NCBI GenBank assembly: GCA_028274465.1
Contig: CM051457.1
Coordinates: 65,694,496 to 65,758,495 of the forward strand
From: Plantago ovata
Lineage: Eukaryota; Streptophyta; Magnoliopsida; Lamiales; Plantaginaceae
DNA: 64,000 nt
Direction: 5' to 3'
Positions 34,137 through 46,599 of this stretch are shown here, in pieces (the first letter of the stretch is position 1; each line of letters begins with the position of its first letter). The position numbers and the translations under genes were made by a program. A model generated the notes under the pieces. It made no database searches. It was not told where the DNA came from and worked only from the letters and a program-made list of their open reading frames with translations.

Positions 34137-34679
34137 CTATTATATATAGCAAGGGAGTTGTACGAAAAAGATAACTTTCTTTTTGATCGGAGGTACAATG
34201 AATTCAGGGCACAGGCTAGAAAATTTGCAGAGAAAGGAAATGTGAGTTAAAGAATTTTGTCTTTCTATAACTCTTTGTTTATATAGTATCTCTGTTGTGT
34301 GAGAAGCTCAACGGTTTTGAGTTCTCAGCAAGGGTAAAACAAAGATTCATCTGTGTTAGTGGAGCCTTTGCAATAAATGCGTAGTGGTCCACTAACAAAA
34401 ACCGTGAGAGCATACTTTCTCTTTGTAATATCAACCGTTAGATCAAAAAATGCTTTAAATCAATGGCCACGATTGTATTTCATGTCATGATTAACAGCGA
34501 GTTTATCTGTGTCACGATTAACGTCACAAATTGATTTTACCTTGATTCACGGGATTTGATCCTTTTTACCCCAACGCTAATTGCTTGCTGATGTAAATGA
34601 GAATCTTTTCAGCGATTTTGGACAATTTGACTTTGGCACTTACCTTTTTAGGTAACAAGCCTTGTATTTGCTGAAAATT
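34137..34679 (-). promoter_or_regulatory. Internal promoter region before the third ORF (copia-3)
   Basis: No coding. The reversed TATA box TTTATATA at 34278-34285 (TATATAAA in sense) lies about 149 bp before the ATG at 34136. The leader is pyrimidine-rich in sense, and the upstream blocks match those of copia-1 and copia-2. Confidence 0.6.
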
Positions 34680-35105
34680 CCCCCTAATAAAATATCTCAT
34701 ATTTCTTTAAGTTAAAAGACATTTCTGAGTTCCCGTCTCAGCAAATTCTTTTTATATTGAGATATCCTTAGGTAAAATCCGAGAAGTATTCTTGCTCTTT
34801 GCTGAGTTCCCGTCTCCGGTTTTTTCTTTGATACTTGTATACCTGTTTCAGTATCTTTGATTGTCTGAATACCCATTTCAGCAATCTTTAAAGTTTTTCT
34901 CTTGCTGCGTGGCCGTCTCAGCAAGTTATCAAGTTTCCTAACAAATACCCGGTTTGAAGGAATTACTTGCTGAATGCCTGTTTCAACAATTAAGTGGTGA
35001 ACTATCATTTCTTGTAGAAGAAATCAGTGGAAGGGACTTTATACATGTAAGCATACTTTGCTTTGCTGAATGTCTGTTTCAGCAATCTACCAAATGTATC
35101 CCTTA
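34680..35105 (-). other. Hairpin array between pol and third ORF (copia-3)
   Basis: Reversed copy of the array. Clear members: 34725-34741 (CTGAG / CTCAG around TTCCCGT), 34830-34855, 34859-34886 (GATTGTCTGAA / TTCAGCAATC around TACCCAT), 34901-34924, 34965-34988 and 35063-35085 (TTGCTGAA / TTCAGCAA around TGTCTGT). Order and spacing follow the other copies. Confidence 0.72.
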
Positions 35106-38100
35106 CTATTGAGGTAGTTCAGTTAATCCAAGGTTATACCTAAGCAATGCGAACCTATTATCCGGTAGGAGCTTGGTAAAGATGTCAGCAAGTTGATCAT
35201 CAGTACCTACATTCACAACCTCAATGTTTTCTTTTTCCACATGATATCTAATGAAATGATGCCTAATATCAATGTGCTTTGTCCTTGAGTGGAACTTAGG
35301 ATTTTGCGTGATAGCAATAGCACTTGTATTATCACAAAAGATTGGTGTTTTCTTTGCAGAAATACCATAATCTCTTAATTGTTGCTGAATCCATAGGATT
35401 TGAGCTGTGCAACAACCAGCCGTAATGTATTCAGATTTAGTAGATGAATTGGCAACACAGGTTTGCTTCTTGTTGAACCATGATATTAATCTAGTACCTA
35501 GAAACTGACAAGTTCCAGAAGTACTTTTTCTATCAAGAGTTGATCCTCCATGATCAGCATCAGAATAACCAACCAATTCCAATCCAGAATCTTTAGGATA
35601 CCATAATCCAACATTGACTGTACCTTTGACATATTTCAGTATTTTAAGTGCCTTTTTGTAGTGTGATTCTCTTGGATCAGATTGGAATCTTGCACACACA
35701 CAAACAACATACTGAATGTCAGGTAGTCTATTTGCTGTTAAGTGCAGCAAGGAACCAATGAGCTTCCTATACTTGTGTTCTTCAACACACTTATCTTCTT
35801 TAGTATAGCCCAGTTTCGTACCAACGCTCATAGGGATCTTTTCAGGTTTTTCTTCCTCTTTGATCCTAAACTTTATGAGCATTTCCTTTGCATACTTTGC
35901 TTGATTTATGAATATTCCATCTTTGAGTTGTTTGACTTGCAACCCTAGGAAATAATTCAATTTACCCATCATACTCATTTCAAACTTGTTTGTCATGAGT
36001 TTGGCAAAATCATCACAAAGTTGCTTGTCCTTAGATCCAAATATTATATCAACCACATAAATCTGAAGTAAGAGTATTTTACCATCATGGTTCATGGTAA
36101 ATAAAGTTTTGTCAACTTCACATTTCTTGAAACCATTGTCTAGCAAGAACTTAGCTAAGGTATTATACCAAGCTCTTGGTGCTTGCTTTAGACCATATAC
36201 AGCTTTCTGAAGCTTGTATACCATCTTGGTTTCTGAGGGAAGTTCAAAGCCAGGGGGTTGTTCCAAGTAGACTTCTTCAGCTAGTTCACCATTTAGGAAT
36301 GCACTTTTAACATCCATTTGATAAACAATGAAGTCATTGTGAGCAGCAAAGGCCAAGAAAAGCCTAATTGCATCCAATCTTGCAACTGGTGCATAAGACT
36401 CATCATAGTCCAATCCTTCAGTCTGACAGTAACCTTGAGCAACTAAACGTGCTTTGTTCCTTGTTACTTCACCAGACTCACTCAGCTTGTTTCTGAACAC
36501 CCACTTTGTACCAATTGCTTTCTTGCCTTCGGCAAGGGGTACAAGTTTCCAGACTTTGTTCCTTTCAAATTGATCCAGTTCTTCTTGCATTGCCTTGATC
36601 CATTCAGAATGCTTTAAAGCTTCTTCTATGGTCTTGGGTTCAATTTCTGAGACAAAGCAAGAGAACAAAGCTTCTACTTCTATGACATTTGCTTCTTCAG
36701 CAAGTTCATGATTAGTAGATACTTTGGATCTAGTCACTTGGCGTTTGTCAATATCACCAATCATATCCGTAGATGGATGATCTCTAATCCATTTATTAAC
36801 AGGTTTTCTGCTCTTTGGTTCTGGATAATTTTTCTCTTCAGCATGTGACTCTTCAGTATGTACTTGCTCAGTACTACTGGTATTTTGTTGTGTCTCTGCT
36901 GAGATTGGTTCATCAGCAACTGCTTGTTCAGCATTGCTAGTTTGTGGTAACTCGTCAGCAGGCAGAGGAACTTGCATAGTTTCAGCAACATCCAGAGCAA
37001 CTGCGTCTTTTGCTGGAAAACTTTGACATGAACTATATTTATCTTGTCATGACTCAGGGGAGGAGAGTCATTGTCAGAATCATCATTTAGTTCAATTGAC
37101 TTGACTTGCCTAGCATCAGATTCAGTTCTTTGCTCGTGTATGAGTAGCTTCTTCATACAATCAGATATTTCTTCTTCAGCAGGCACTCCTTGTGACTTTT
37201 CATAGAATACAACATGCACTGATTCTTCGATCTTTTGTGCCTTTTTGTTGTAAACTCTATAAGCTTTACTATGCAAGGAGTAACCAAGAAATATCGCTTC
37301 GTCTGTCTTTAGTTGAAATGTTCTTAAGTATTCTCTACCATTGTTAGGAACAAAACGCTTACAACCAAATACTCTTAGATGGGTGATGTTAGGAGGTCTT
37401 CCAATAAATAACTCATAGGGAGTTTTGTTGTATTCCTTAGTAATCAGACATCTGTTTTGAGTATAGCAGGCGGTATTAATCGCTTCAACCCAGTAAGCTT
37501 CACTTATTTCAGTGTCAGCAAGCATTGTTCTTGCTGTTTCCTTTAGGGTGCGATTCTTCCTTTCAGCAACACCATTTTGTTGTGGTGTCTTTACTGAGGA
37601 AAACTGATGTTGTATGCCTTTTGAAGTGCAATACTCAGTTATGTACTGGTTCACAAACTCAGTACCATGGTCTGTTCTTATGACTTTCACCTTGTCATCA
37701 TGACTTCAAGCTTATTCAGCAAGTTAGGTATTTCAGTCCTTGTTTCAGACTTGTGTTTGATAAATACTACCCAAGTGAATCTTGAATAGTCATCTACCAC
37801 CACCAGACCATACTTCTTACCAGCATAGCTTGTTGAAGAAGATTCAAACAAGTCCATGTGCAAGAGTTGTAAAGGTTTTGTAGTTGACGGTACTGCCTTG
37901 TTCTTAAAAGAAGATTTGGTTTGCTTTCCTTGCTGACATGCATTGCAAATACCATCCTTCTTGAAAGTAACCTTAGGTAATCCAACTACAAGTGCATTTT
38001 TAGACAGCTTATTCAGCGTCTTGAAGTTTAGGTGACTTGTTCGTTTATGCCATAACCATGCTTTTTCAGCAAGGCCATCATGATCTGAGACAAGGCATTT

Positions 38101-38499
38101 TTCAACAATTGCTGAAGACTAATCTACAGTGTACAAACCTCCTGATCTTCTAGCCACCATAATAACCTTCTTTGTCTCAAAGTCTATAAGTTTACATTCA
38201 TCACTTTTGATTTTGATGAAGTATCCCTTATCAGCGAATTGACTCATGCTGCAAAGGTTAAACTTAAGATTTTTGACATAAAGAACTCCCGAAATGGTAA
38301 TGCATCCTAACTTCACATCACCATAACCTTTTGTAGAACCAAAGCCTCCACCAGTAAACCTTATTGTTGGACCTTTAGACCACCGTCTATAGCTTATAAG
38401 GTTTTTCTTGTTGCCCGTCATGTGCTTTCCACAACTATTGTCAAAGTGCCAGATTGCATTGTTTGTCTCTGTGGCTGAAGTCTGCACAATCAAGAGCAA
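35106..38499 (-). pseudogene. pol: pol of copia-3, RT catalytic motif mutated
   Basis: Minus strand from 38499: protease with DNSCGKHMTG (the usual DSG reads DNS here), stop at 38119-38121 (Trp in the other copies), integrase zinc domain and core (LLHMDLFE, IRTDHGTEF, QQNGVAERKNR), a four-base loss near 37700 and a shift near 37020. From 36977 to 35106 RT and RNase H are one open frame of 623 codons ending LPQ, but the RT box reads YVVD instead of YVDD, removing one catalytic Asp. RNase H keeps GYSDADHGG and the [12 protein letters not shown] segment. Ends with the family's conserved TAA. Confidence 0.94.
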
Positions 38500-38504
38500 A
38501 CAAG

Positions 38505-40926
38505 TTAATTATCCAATATTGGATGTCCATTAATATGTTCAAGAATGCGTCCAGTGGAAACCCAAGTCTTGAGTTTTTCAACTTTAACTTGTTTTCTACT
38601 TGCTGAGGAACTAGAAGGTTTTGAGCTGAAAGACTTTTGATTAGTGCTGATCAAATCCACTTTCTGATGTGGTGTCTTGCTCGGTTGACCTTTCTGCTGA
38701 ACATACTTTTCAGTAAGTTCTTTTCTGGCAAGGTTCCTTCTAGTCCTAGCATTTTGAGTTTTGTCAGAACTCTTAGGCTTGGTTTTATTCATCTCTTTGA
38801 AGTATCTTTGCTGACTTTGATTATACTCATGAAAAAGTTGACTTTGCTTGGTTTTGAAATCGAGTCCACTTTTCGGAGAATGCTGAGCTTTTGTCTCAGC
38901 AGCCTTACTTGATTCAGGTTTGTCAGCAAAGGTCTTCTGATTACATTTAGTAATCTTGCCTTTTGACTTAACAAATTGCTTTTCAGGAACTTGTTTGGCG
39001 GAATGCTTTGCAGCATCCTTTTCTTAACAGTTTGCTTTTCAGCAACCTGTTTACCTTTTAAAGTCTTGTTACTCTGACTAGCAACAACGGGCTTTACGGT
39101 CGTAGGTACTTGATTACATTTTTCAGCAACCTTAGATTGACCAATCTGATAGAGTTCTGGTTGACCACTATCAGTTGCGCGTACAAAGGTAATTGGTGAT
39201 TTGTCTTTACTCAAGATTATTACGTCATCACCTTCACACGTTGCACCTAAACCTTCTTTCTGAGATGGATCTCTGAGATAAGAGTTTAGTTTAGTCAGCG
39301 TATTACTTGCATCAGCATAAGATTTGAAATTGATTTTCATCTTTTTCATTTCTTGTATTTCAGCAAGTAATTTTAGAATCGAGGACTGATATTCTTCCAA
39401 TTCTATTACCATTTGAGAATTCTTCTATATAGCTTCAGCAATCAACTTCTTGAGATGCAATATTTCAGCATCCTTGTTTTCTGAATCTTCTTTCAGCAAA
39501 ACATACTTTTCAGTGGTTTGCTTGGTCAGAGTTTCAGCATTCTGTAGTTTCTCTTGCTGTTTGCTCAGAGTTTGCTCAAATCTTTCGATTTTTCCTTGAA
39601 TTCTATCATGGTCAATATCATCTTCACTTTCTGAGTCAGATTCAGAGGTAGGACTGTTTACCTGACCAGCCATGAGGCAGAATTCGTAGTTTGACACATC
39701 TGGATAAGCTTCCATAGCTATTCCACATACTTCCTTGCCAATCTCTACATCAAGTGTGGCTTCTTCTTCTTCAGTGTCTGAGCTCTCTACCTCACTGTCT
39801 TCAGAGCTAGTATCAATGCACAACGCATCGATTTTTTCTTGAAGCTTCTTCTTTTCTTCGGCAATAAAATCCCTTTTGAACTTCTTCTTCTTTTCAGCAG
39901 ATTTACCTTTCAGCAAAGGACAATTTGCTTTGAAGTGTCCAGGCTTTTTTGCAGTAAAAGCAATGATCATTTCCAACTGTTGGTTCTTCAGAGGAATTTG
40001 CTTGCTGAGCCTGCTTGTTCAGTGAGCTAGCCTCATTCTTGTATTTATGGTAGTTGTTACCAAGATGCTTTTTCAGCTTCTCTTTTACTTTTCGCCTTTC
40101 AAGTTCCTTACTGATGAATTTCTTCATGTTTTTAACAACTAAAACATTTTCATCAGCAGGCTCTTTATCAATCATCTTTTCAGAAGTTGATGGCTTTGCA
40201 GCAAGAGCAATGTTTTGCGATTTTTCAGAAAACACATTTTCTCTTTGCTTTGTCTCGTAGTTGACAGTAGCAAGATGAGAGAACACCTCTGTAGGTGTGA
40301 TATTCGGCATTCCTTGATTATAGTAGAAATTCTGAGTATGGATCCATTCTTGGTTCAGACTTATAAGATGGTTTTCACCTTTTCAGAATCTGAATAAAGA
40401 TTTCCAACTCCTAAGGCAGCCATCTCACTTACTAGAGTTGTGAATCTGAAATCCAAGTCTTCCAGTGACTCATTTGTACCTTGTTTAAAGTTCTGGAACT
40501 TTAACTTCAGCACTTCGAGTTTGTTTTCCTTGGTTTTGTCAGATCCAGCGCAAAGATCTTGAACTATTTTCCAAGCTTCCTTAGCAGTTTTGGCACCCCA
40601 CATTTTGCACTGTATAGTATCGGAGTTGATCGAATGATGATGTTTCTTGCTTGGCCATTAAGACGGAATCTTTTGGCTTCGTCGAAAGTCCATTCCTCTC
40701 TTGGTTTTGGAACGGCGGTGTCGACCGGTTCTCCTAAGATAGTTTCCTTACCAGCGGTATCCGTGGTTTTGTGACGAAAGCTTCTCTCAAGTTTAGTGAT
40801 CTTGATAGGTCCATCATTTATGATAGTGACCATTTCATCACTAATGGCCTCAAGATGTAGCATCATGTTGTTTCGCCATTTTTCATAGTTTTCCAGCTTC
40901 AGCAAGGGAGCGTCTCCTAAAGACAT
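38505..40926 (-). pseudogene. gag: gag of copia-3, frameshifted
   Basis: Starts MSLGDAPLLKLENYEKW at 40926. The UBN2 core, a disrupted zinc knuckle (one-base changes near 39960 split CFYCKK from GHFKANCP), the acidic region, a coiled-coil and the basic tail follow in the same order as in copia-1, over four or more frame changes. Ends NGHPILDN-stop, six bases before pol. Confidence 0.92.
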
Positions 40927-41024
40927 CCTGTCAGCAAAAGACTACCAAACTGATCAAGTGAGAGTGATTTACGGAAAGCACCTAAGGGGATCTAGGTTCA
41001 GTGCTGAAGGTTAAAGAACCTCCA

Positions 41025-41036
41025 GCTCTGATACCA
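41025..41036 (-). other. Primer-binding site of copia-3
   Basis: GCTCTGATACCA on the plus strand, i.e. TGGTATCAGAGC in sense, two bases from the LTR at 41039. Confidence 0.92.
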
Positions 41037-41038
41037 CT

Positions 41039-41997
41039 TGTTGGTCCCTTTAAACAACAAGAAAAGACTAGAGGGGGGGGGGGGGTGAATAGTCTTTTCA
41101 AACTTTCGTCGTTTAAAAACTTTCTCAGCAAGAGCTTATTACTTTACAGTAATGAGTTTGCTGATACTTAACTTTCTCAGCAAGTACTAGTTACTTTTCA
41201 GTAACGAGTTTTACTAATACTTTAAATACAAAGTGCGGAAGTCTTCATACAATAAGTGCTTTTCAGTAAGTGCTAGTTTCAGCAAGTGAGCAGAGTGACA
41301 GTGTACAAATAATTAAGCCTGCTGAAAACTAAATGCAGTAAAGTAAATCACACAATCACTTTTTATAGTGGTATCTGAGAGTGGCGTAATCTCTCAACTA
41401 ATCCACTTTGTCCTTTCTAGGACTGAATCCAGTGAGATAAGTTTGAGGTTCCTTACAACATCTATCTAGAACGATTCTTCAGAAACCAAAGCACACTTGC
41501 TTCGTTTCAACCTAACTAGAGAATGAAACCTTGTTCTCCAACAAACTTGGGACTTATAATCAGCAACACTATGCTTGATTAATTCCCCCTGAAATTCACG
41601 CCTGAAAAAGGGTGTTTATCAGTTAGAGAGGTTTGGGATGAGATGACTTGAGTATAACTTATTCAGCTATAGCAAGTAATCTAAGAAACAAAACTTGGAG
41701 TACTTTTCAGTAAACAAGTTAAGTTGTTTCTGGTGTCAAGACTTGTTCTTGTTCGAAAGAAAGAACACTTAACTAATTTCTTAGCCGTGAATGTTCTACT
41801 TCTTCACAAGTAGCTTTTGTTTCAAGCTTTAAGCCTTGGAACGGATCAATGGGCAGTAAAGAGTATGGAAGATGAGTGTTTAAGCACAAGTGAGAGTTTG
41901 ATCACGTTGTTGACACACTTCAACTCTTTGCCGGATGACCTCTATATATAGTGAATCAAGGGAGCCGTTTGAATTTCAAATTCTAAGGCTTTGTTCC
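41039..41997 (-). repeat. 5' LTR of copia-3, U5-side part
   Basis: From TGTTGGTCCC to the gypsy-2 insertion. It has the terminal foldback and both U5 hairpins; the reversed TATA reads CTATATATA near 41943. The last five bases, GTTCC (41993-41997), are the duplicated target of gypsy-2. Confidence 0.94.
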
Positions 41998-43195
41998 TGA
42001 TGAATGCGAGATTGTCAGACTCAATTAATCAAATAAATTTGGTTTTAGCCAAAGGCAATTCACAACTACAACGAAAACCGTAGTGTAGCAGTAAAATAAC
42101 CTCGAGTGTCGATCTCTAAGGACTATAACTAGTTTTATCTAATTTAACTTAAACTATAAACTCAACAAACGACTTAGCACAGATTTTCTTATAAATAATA
42201 ATGGAAGTTAGTGATAGTATGATCATTCAAAGCATCAGGTTAATAATCATGCATGAAGTACTCAATCGTCTTGCATAGAAATCTAAGATCATGAATTGTC
42301 CAATGTGTTCCGTTCAATTCAACACTACGAACATAGAGGGCTTAGATAGATCAAAGAAATAAAGCAATAACTCAAGTCTGATTCGCGTTACAACCATCAT
42401 GCATAATTAAGAACCCTAGCTAAGAAATCACATACTATCACCAACGATAGATTTAGCTACTCATAGATAGAATGCAGTCAACAAGAATCAAAGCAAGATT
42501 GAATGAAAACATGTTGAAAGAAATAAATATAAATAGAAAAATCGTGAGATACAATGTTACCGACGAAGGTTGTCAATCTCCGAAGAATTGCTAACTCACA
42601 AGCAAGAATTGATAAACAACGAGGTCCAATTGCTATGCTTAATCCTCCAAATTGATAAGAAAAAGAGTCTCCTAAGCTAAGAATTCCCAGAACAGGCTCT
42701 GGAGAATTCGTATCTAAAACTAATGTGAAAAGGTATGAAAAAATGTTTGAAAAACGTAGAGAATGAAGCAACTATATATATGAGTCGGAACGAACGGGGC
42801 GAATCGTCCCTGGTCCCAGGCGAACCGCCTGGCACCGGACGAACCGCTTGGGAGCTCCAGGTCGGTGGAGACGCGTTTTTGGTCTTCTTTTCCTTTTCGG
42901 ACTCGGATTTTTCCTTCTAGTGACCTTTAAGCCTTGAAACTCGTCCCCTAGGCCTCAAATCTCATCCGGAACCTTCTAGATACTCCACGAATGTCCTCGG
43001 AACACCGATTCTTCGTTCTCTTCAATATAATTGCCCGGAAAATCACGTTTTTCACCTAAAACCTGAAAAATGCAAACCAAAGGGAAACGTGACACTATTC
43101 TAATAAAATGCACTAAAATATAGTTAAATTAACATAGAGGATGGCTAAATAGGTGAAAAAAGACTCGAATGAAAGTGTAAAATATACGTTCATCA
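41998..43195 (-). repeat. 3' LTR of gypsy-2, 1,198 bp
   Basis: TGATGAATG...GTTCATCA. Reversed TATA at about 42773-42781, with GGGGCGAA-type palindromes at 42795-42870 directly upstream in sense. About 3 percent different from its partner LTR by eye over the first 380 bases. Confidence 0.94.
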
Positions 43196-44474
43196 AACTC
43201 CCCAAACCGAACCTTTGGTTGTCCTCAAGCAACTAAGCTAGACTCTAATGCAAAAAACCAATGCAACACACAAAATGGAGTCTCATGCCAAATGTAATGA
43301 ACTAATCTATTGAATATATTAAAAATTCATGAACAAAGACCATACAAATCATAACATGGATATGGGTTGAAGAATGCCTCGATTGACTCATACACATTCA
43401 CATATGCACTATGTTAAACCAGATAGTCTCTCGTAACATTCTCTACCTGGACCTAGTCAGTGACGACGTAATGAAACCTGTTAAAATACGAATGGTTGTC
43501 CCGTGCCTATGAAACTGCTTTTTGGCTTTCTTTGGACCCTTTTTTGCTTTTTTGGGGTCTCTTTTTTCTTTTTTTTCTTTTCCAGATCTTTTCTTTTTTT
43601 ATGGAATTTTTCTCTTTTTTTCGATTTTTTTCCTTTTTTTTTTTTTTTTTTTTTTTTATATATAGCCAGCAGTAGCATAACGAAAAAGAAATTACAATGA
43701 CTCACAAACGACCTCCCCAAACCTATTCGAAAGAATAGGTTGAAGCACAAACTTTACGAAAAAGAAAAACAGACTCACAACACTCAAAATCGAAAAACAA
43801 GTCTAATGACAGCGTAACCCCCTCCCCAAACCTATTCGAAAGAATAGGTTGCAAACAAAGGATCACATAATCTCACACTACCTCCTTCCTAGGCATTTAG
43901 CAATCTCAAAGCAAGGTGAAGACTTGTTGCCTCTTAGGTACATAATTACTCGGGAAAACAACCATAAGATCCTAACATGCATCATCCTATTATAAAGGCC
44001 TTCGTGAACCGCAGTAGAGAAAACACCACTAAGTGATGTCGAAACTACCAAGCTTAACTAAGTGCAAACATAAATGTGACAAGCCAAGCGAGAAAAACCT
44101 CAAACAAATTCATAGAGATGAAACATATGATTAAGGTCATAACTAGTTAATCTACCCAATAAAAAAGTTCAAAAAATTTGGCAATAAACTCCACATAAAA
44201 CATGCAAGACTATACTAGGATGAATGTAGTGTATGCAACTAAATACTAAGAAAGCGGTAAACGTGCAAATGCAAATGCAAACAAAATATAAGATACCATA
44301 CTCAACATCATAAAGCCAAACAATACTTAACATCATGGTTCACATCCCATCCCCCTCTGGAAACTCAAGCTAGTCCCTAGCAAAAGAGAGTCAGTAAATA
44401 AAAAGCGATACTAGATGTTACCGAATGGATTGGCCTCGGTCGGCTGAGTATACCAGAATGGACTTGTGAAAAGA
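43196..44474 (-). other. 3' untranslated region of gypsy-2 with paired hairpins and PPT
   Basis: No gene. The PPT next to the LTR (43196-43207, reversed) reads TTTGGGGAGTT in sense. Two perfect hairpins with AACCTATTC / GAATAGGTT arms and a GAAA loop lie at 43720-43741 and 43829-43850, each beside a CCTCCCC tract. A T-rich run (43550-43660) is purine-rich in sense. Confidence 0.8.
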
Positions 44475-45830
44475 CTAATTATTGGGATCGTAATCCCCAT
44501 AATATTCCCTCCACATGTCAGAGAGGAGATCATTGGACTGCTGTAGAGCCTCCTGTTGCTGGCGGGTGAGCTGTTGCTGCTCCCTCATTATCTCTCTCTC
44601 ATTTCGGCAATGCTCCTCAGTTATTTCCCAATCGCGGTTGCGTTGGGCAATGTGTCCATCAAGATTATGTTGCAACCCTTGGAAAGAAGTGGTCAAGGCT
44701 GCAACACTAGCATCAACTCAACCGAAACGGTCATCGAAGTAGGCCCGAAAATCAGAGAAGTCAATACCTCTAGACCCATGTGGTGCTCGAGGCGGTGCAT
44801 GCGGCGCTCTACGGACAAAAGGAATATCGGAAATAGGGACTCGGCCATCGTCAGTTTCCATAGCATCCTCATCCTCCTCATCATCATTATCATCATCAGA
44901 ATCAGTCTGTCGGAGGGAAGCTTCAACATCAGCAGCAGCAGCCGTGGGGTTCTTCATACGATACCTACTCAGTTGCACATCAATAGTTGAAGGGGAAAGA
45001 GCAGCGACCTCAGAATCCCCCTCAACAATGTCCTCGACCCCGTGATATTTGCAATATGCTGTGATGAAGCTCGGAAAAATGAAGGGCTTCTTCTTCTTCT
45101 CTCAATGACGCTCGTATTCTGCATACATGATCTGACCGATGTCTATACGATGCTTGCCCAACAAGCAGTAGAGGAGCTCAGCATAATTCGGATGTATCCA
45201 TGTGTCATTCATCCTAGGGATCAAGTTGAAAATATAAATTTTCATAACCACCTTAGCCTCAAGACTAAGGTCACTCTGATGGATCCGTCCAAGTTGTGCC
45301 CCGGCATCCGGATACACATATTCCCTGTTGCAAATCACATCTGTGATGTCATTTCCTATCCCCCTAGTGGCCCTCGAATACACGTAGGAATGGTTACTTC
45401 CGGTGAACTCCCGTTCCCCCAAATGGATAAATTCAGAAATTGAGGCCGGCGTCCATGGCACAATTACGCCTCTAACGAGTACCCCCTCCTTCTCTTCAAG
45501 ATCCGTGTACCCAACATAAAACTCATGGAGGAGGCTCGTATCATACCCCTTGAATCGGTTTGAAGTAAACCAACCCCAATTCCTCTTTCTTGCCAAACGA
45601 GAGAGCACCTTGTAACCTGGCCGGTTAGCAAGGTCGTCTGGAATTTCGATCCTTCTATCCAGAATGGTTGATCGTCCCCCTCGAGCAAGCTCTTCTTGGA
45701 GCCTCTGACGGACGTCAATCGCAGCAAGAGACAACTCAAATAACTCATGGGAAGGTTGGGAGCATGAAGCTGCCCCCATACCCTTCTTGCTCTTAGACGA
45801 GCCAACTTTCTTCTTGTCTCGTGGTGGCAT
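44475..45830 (-). pseudogene. Second ORF of gypsy-2, two in-frame stops
   Basis: One frame of about 452 codons from ATG 45830 (MPPRDKKK) to 44475, interrupted by TGA at 45102-45104 (Trp in gypsy-3) and a stop near 44716. Layout: a basic N-terminus with KKKVGSSKSKKG, then a globular domain with NWGWFTSNRFKGYDTSLLHEFY, VPWTPASISEFIHLGEREF and LNLIPR-type / YAELLYCLLGKHRIDIGQIMYAEY motifs, an acidic linker, and a coiled-coil Gln-rich C-terminus ending YYGDYDPNN. The globular part fits the family described as putative plant transposon protein; its role is unknown. It follows a leader intron, suggesting its own mRNA. Confidence 0.78.
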
Positions 45831-45835
45831 GGTTC

Positions 45836-46388
45836 CTACAAGCAGCAATTAGTATCTTGTATGACATAAAACAGATTTATGCATATGCAAATGCAAGAGT
45901 GAAACACACGAGTGACAACATCAACAGTCGCACCCCTCAAAACCTCCATGTCTAATCTAGCCACTTCTAGAAATAAAATGCAACACACCAACATATCTTA
46001 GACATGTAACATATCACGTTAAACTCTTGCTAGACAACAAATAGCCTTAAATCATAAGGCTCAAATCATACCATAGTAGCAAAAAATCTAGCATCAAAAA
46101 ATCCTCAAACTCAACAATCATGTGTTCTACCATCATGTCCATCATTATCATATCAATAAGCACACCCATAGACATGGAATGAAAGGAAAAGATACAATGC
46201 ACCTTAAGACATAGGCATCTAGTAGGCAAAATTCTCAAACCAAAAAACCAAGCATAATTGAACATGCAATTGATAGTGAATAACGTTTCTAATCACACAA
46301 ACAATCAACCCATACATCATATAAGCTCAATTGAAGCATAAATCAAAAAAACCCCAAATTTGAAAAATTAGGGTTCATGTGAAGTTAC
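45836..46388 (-). other. Candidate leader intron of the gypsy-2 second ORF
   Basis: Donor GAG|GTAACT at 46389/46388, acceptor GCTTGTAG|GAACC at 45836, five bases before the ATG. A TACTAAT branch-point-like site lies 12 bases before the acceptor (45848-45854, reversed). Length 553 nt. gypsy-3 has the same donor, branch site and position. Confidence 0.6.
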
Positions 46389-46599
46389 CTCATATCCGAA
46401 GAATGAATGAACTAGGATGAAATTTGTTCGGATGAAAAGAAAGAGCACGCCATAGGCTTCGATTGAAGCTAAAGAACACAAAATTTGATGGAGTATTGAA
46501 GATTTTATGAAAGATTGAAGAATTTTTGAGTTTTTGGGTATTTTGGGTGTAAGAGAGTGGAAGGAGATGGAATAATGAGGAATTGGGGATGAAATCCCG

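Noticed and set aside
43481..43750. Lys-rich frame
   Set aside because: Product of the T-rich low-complexity run near the end of gypsy-2; the same happens at 23756-23998.
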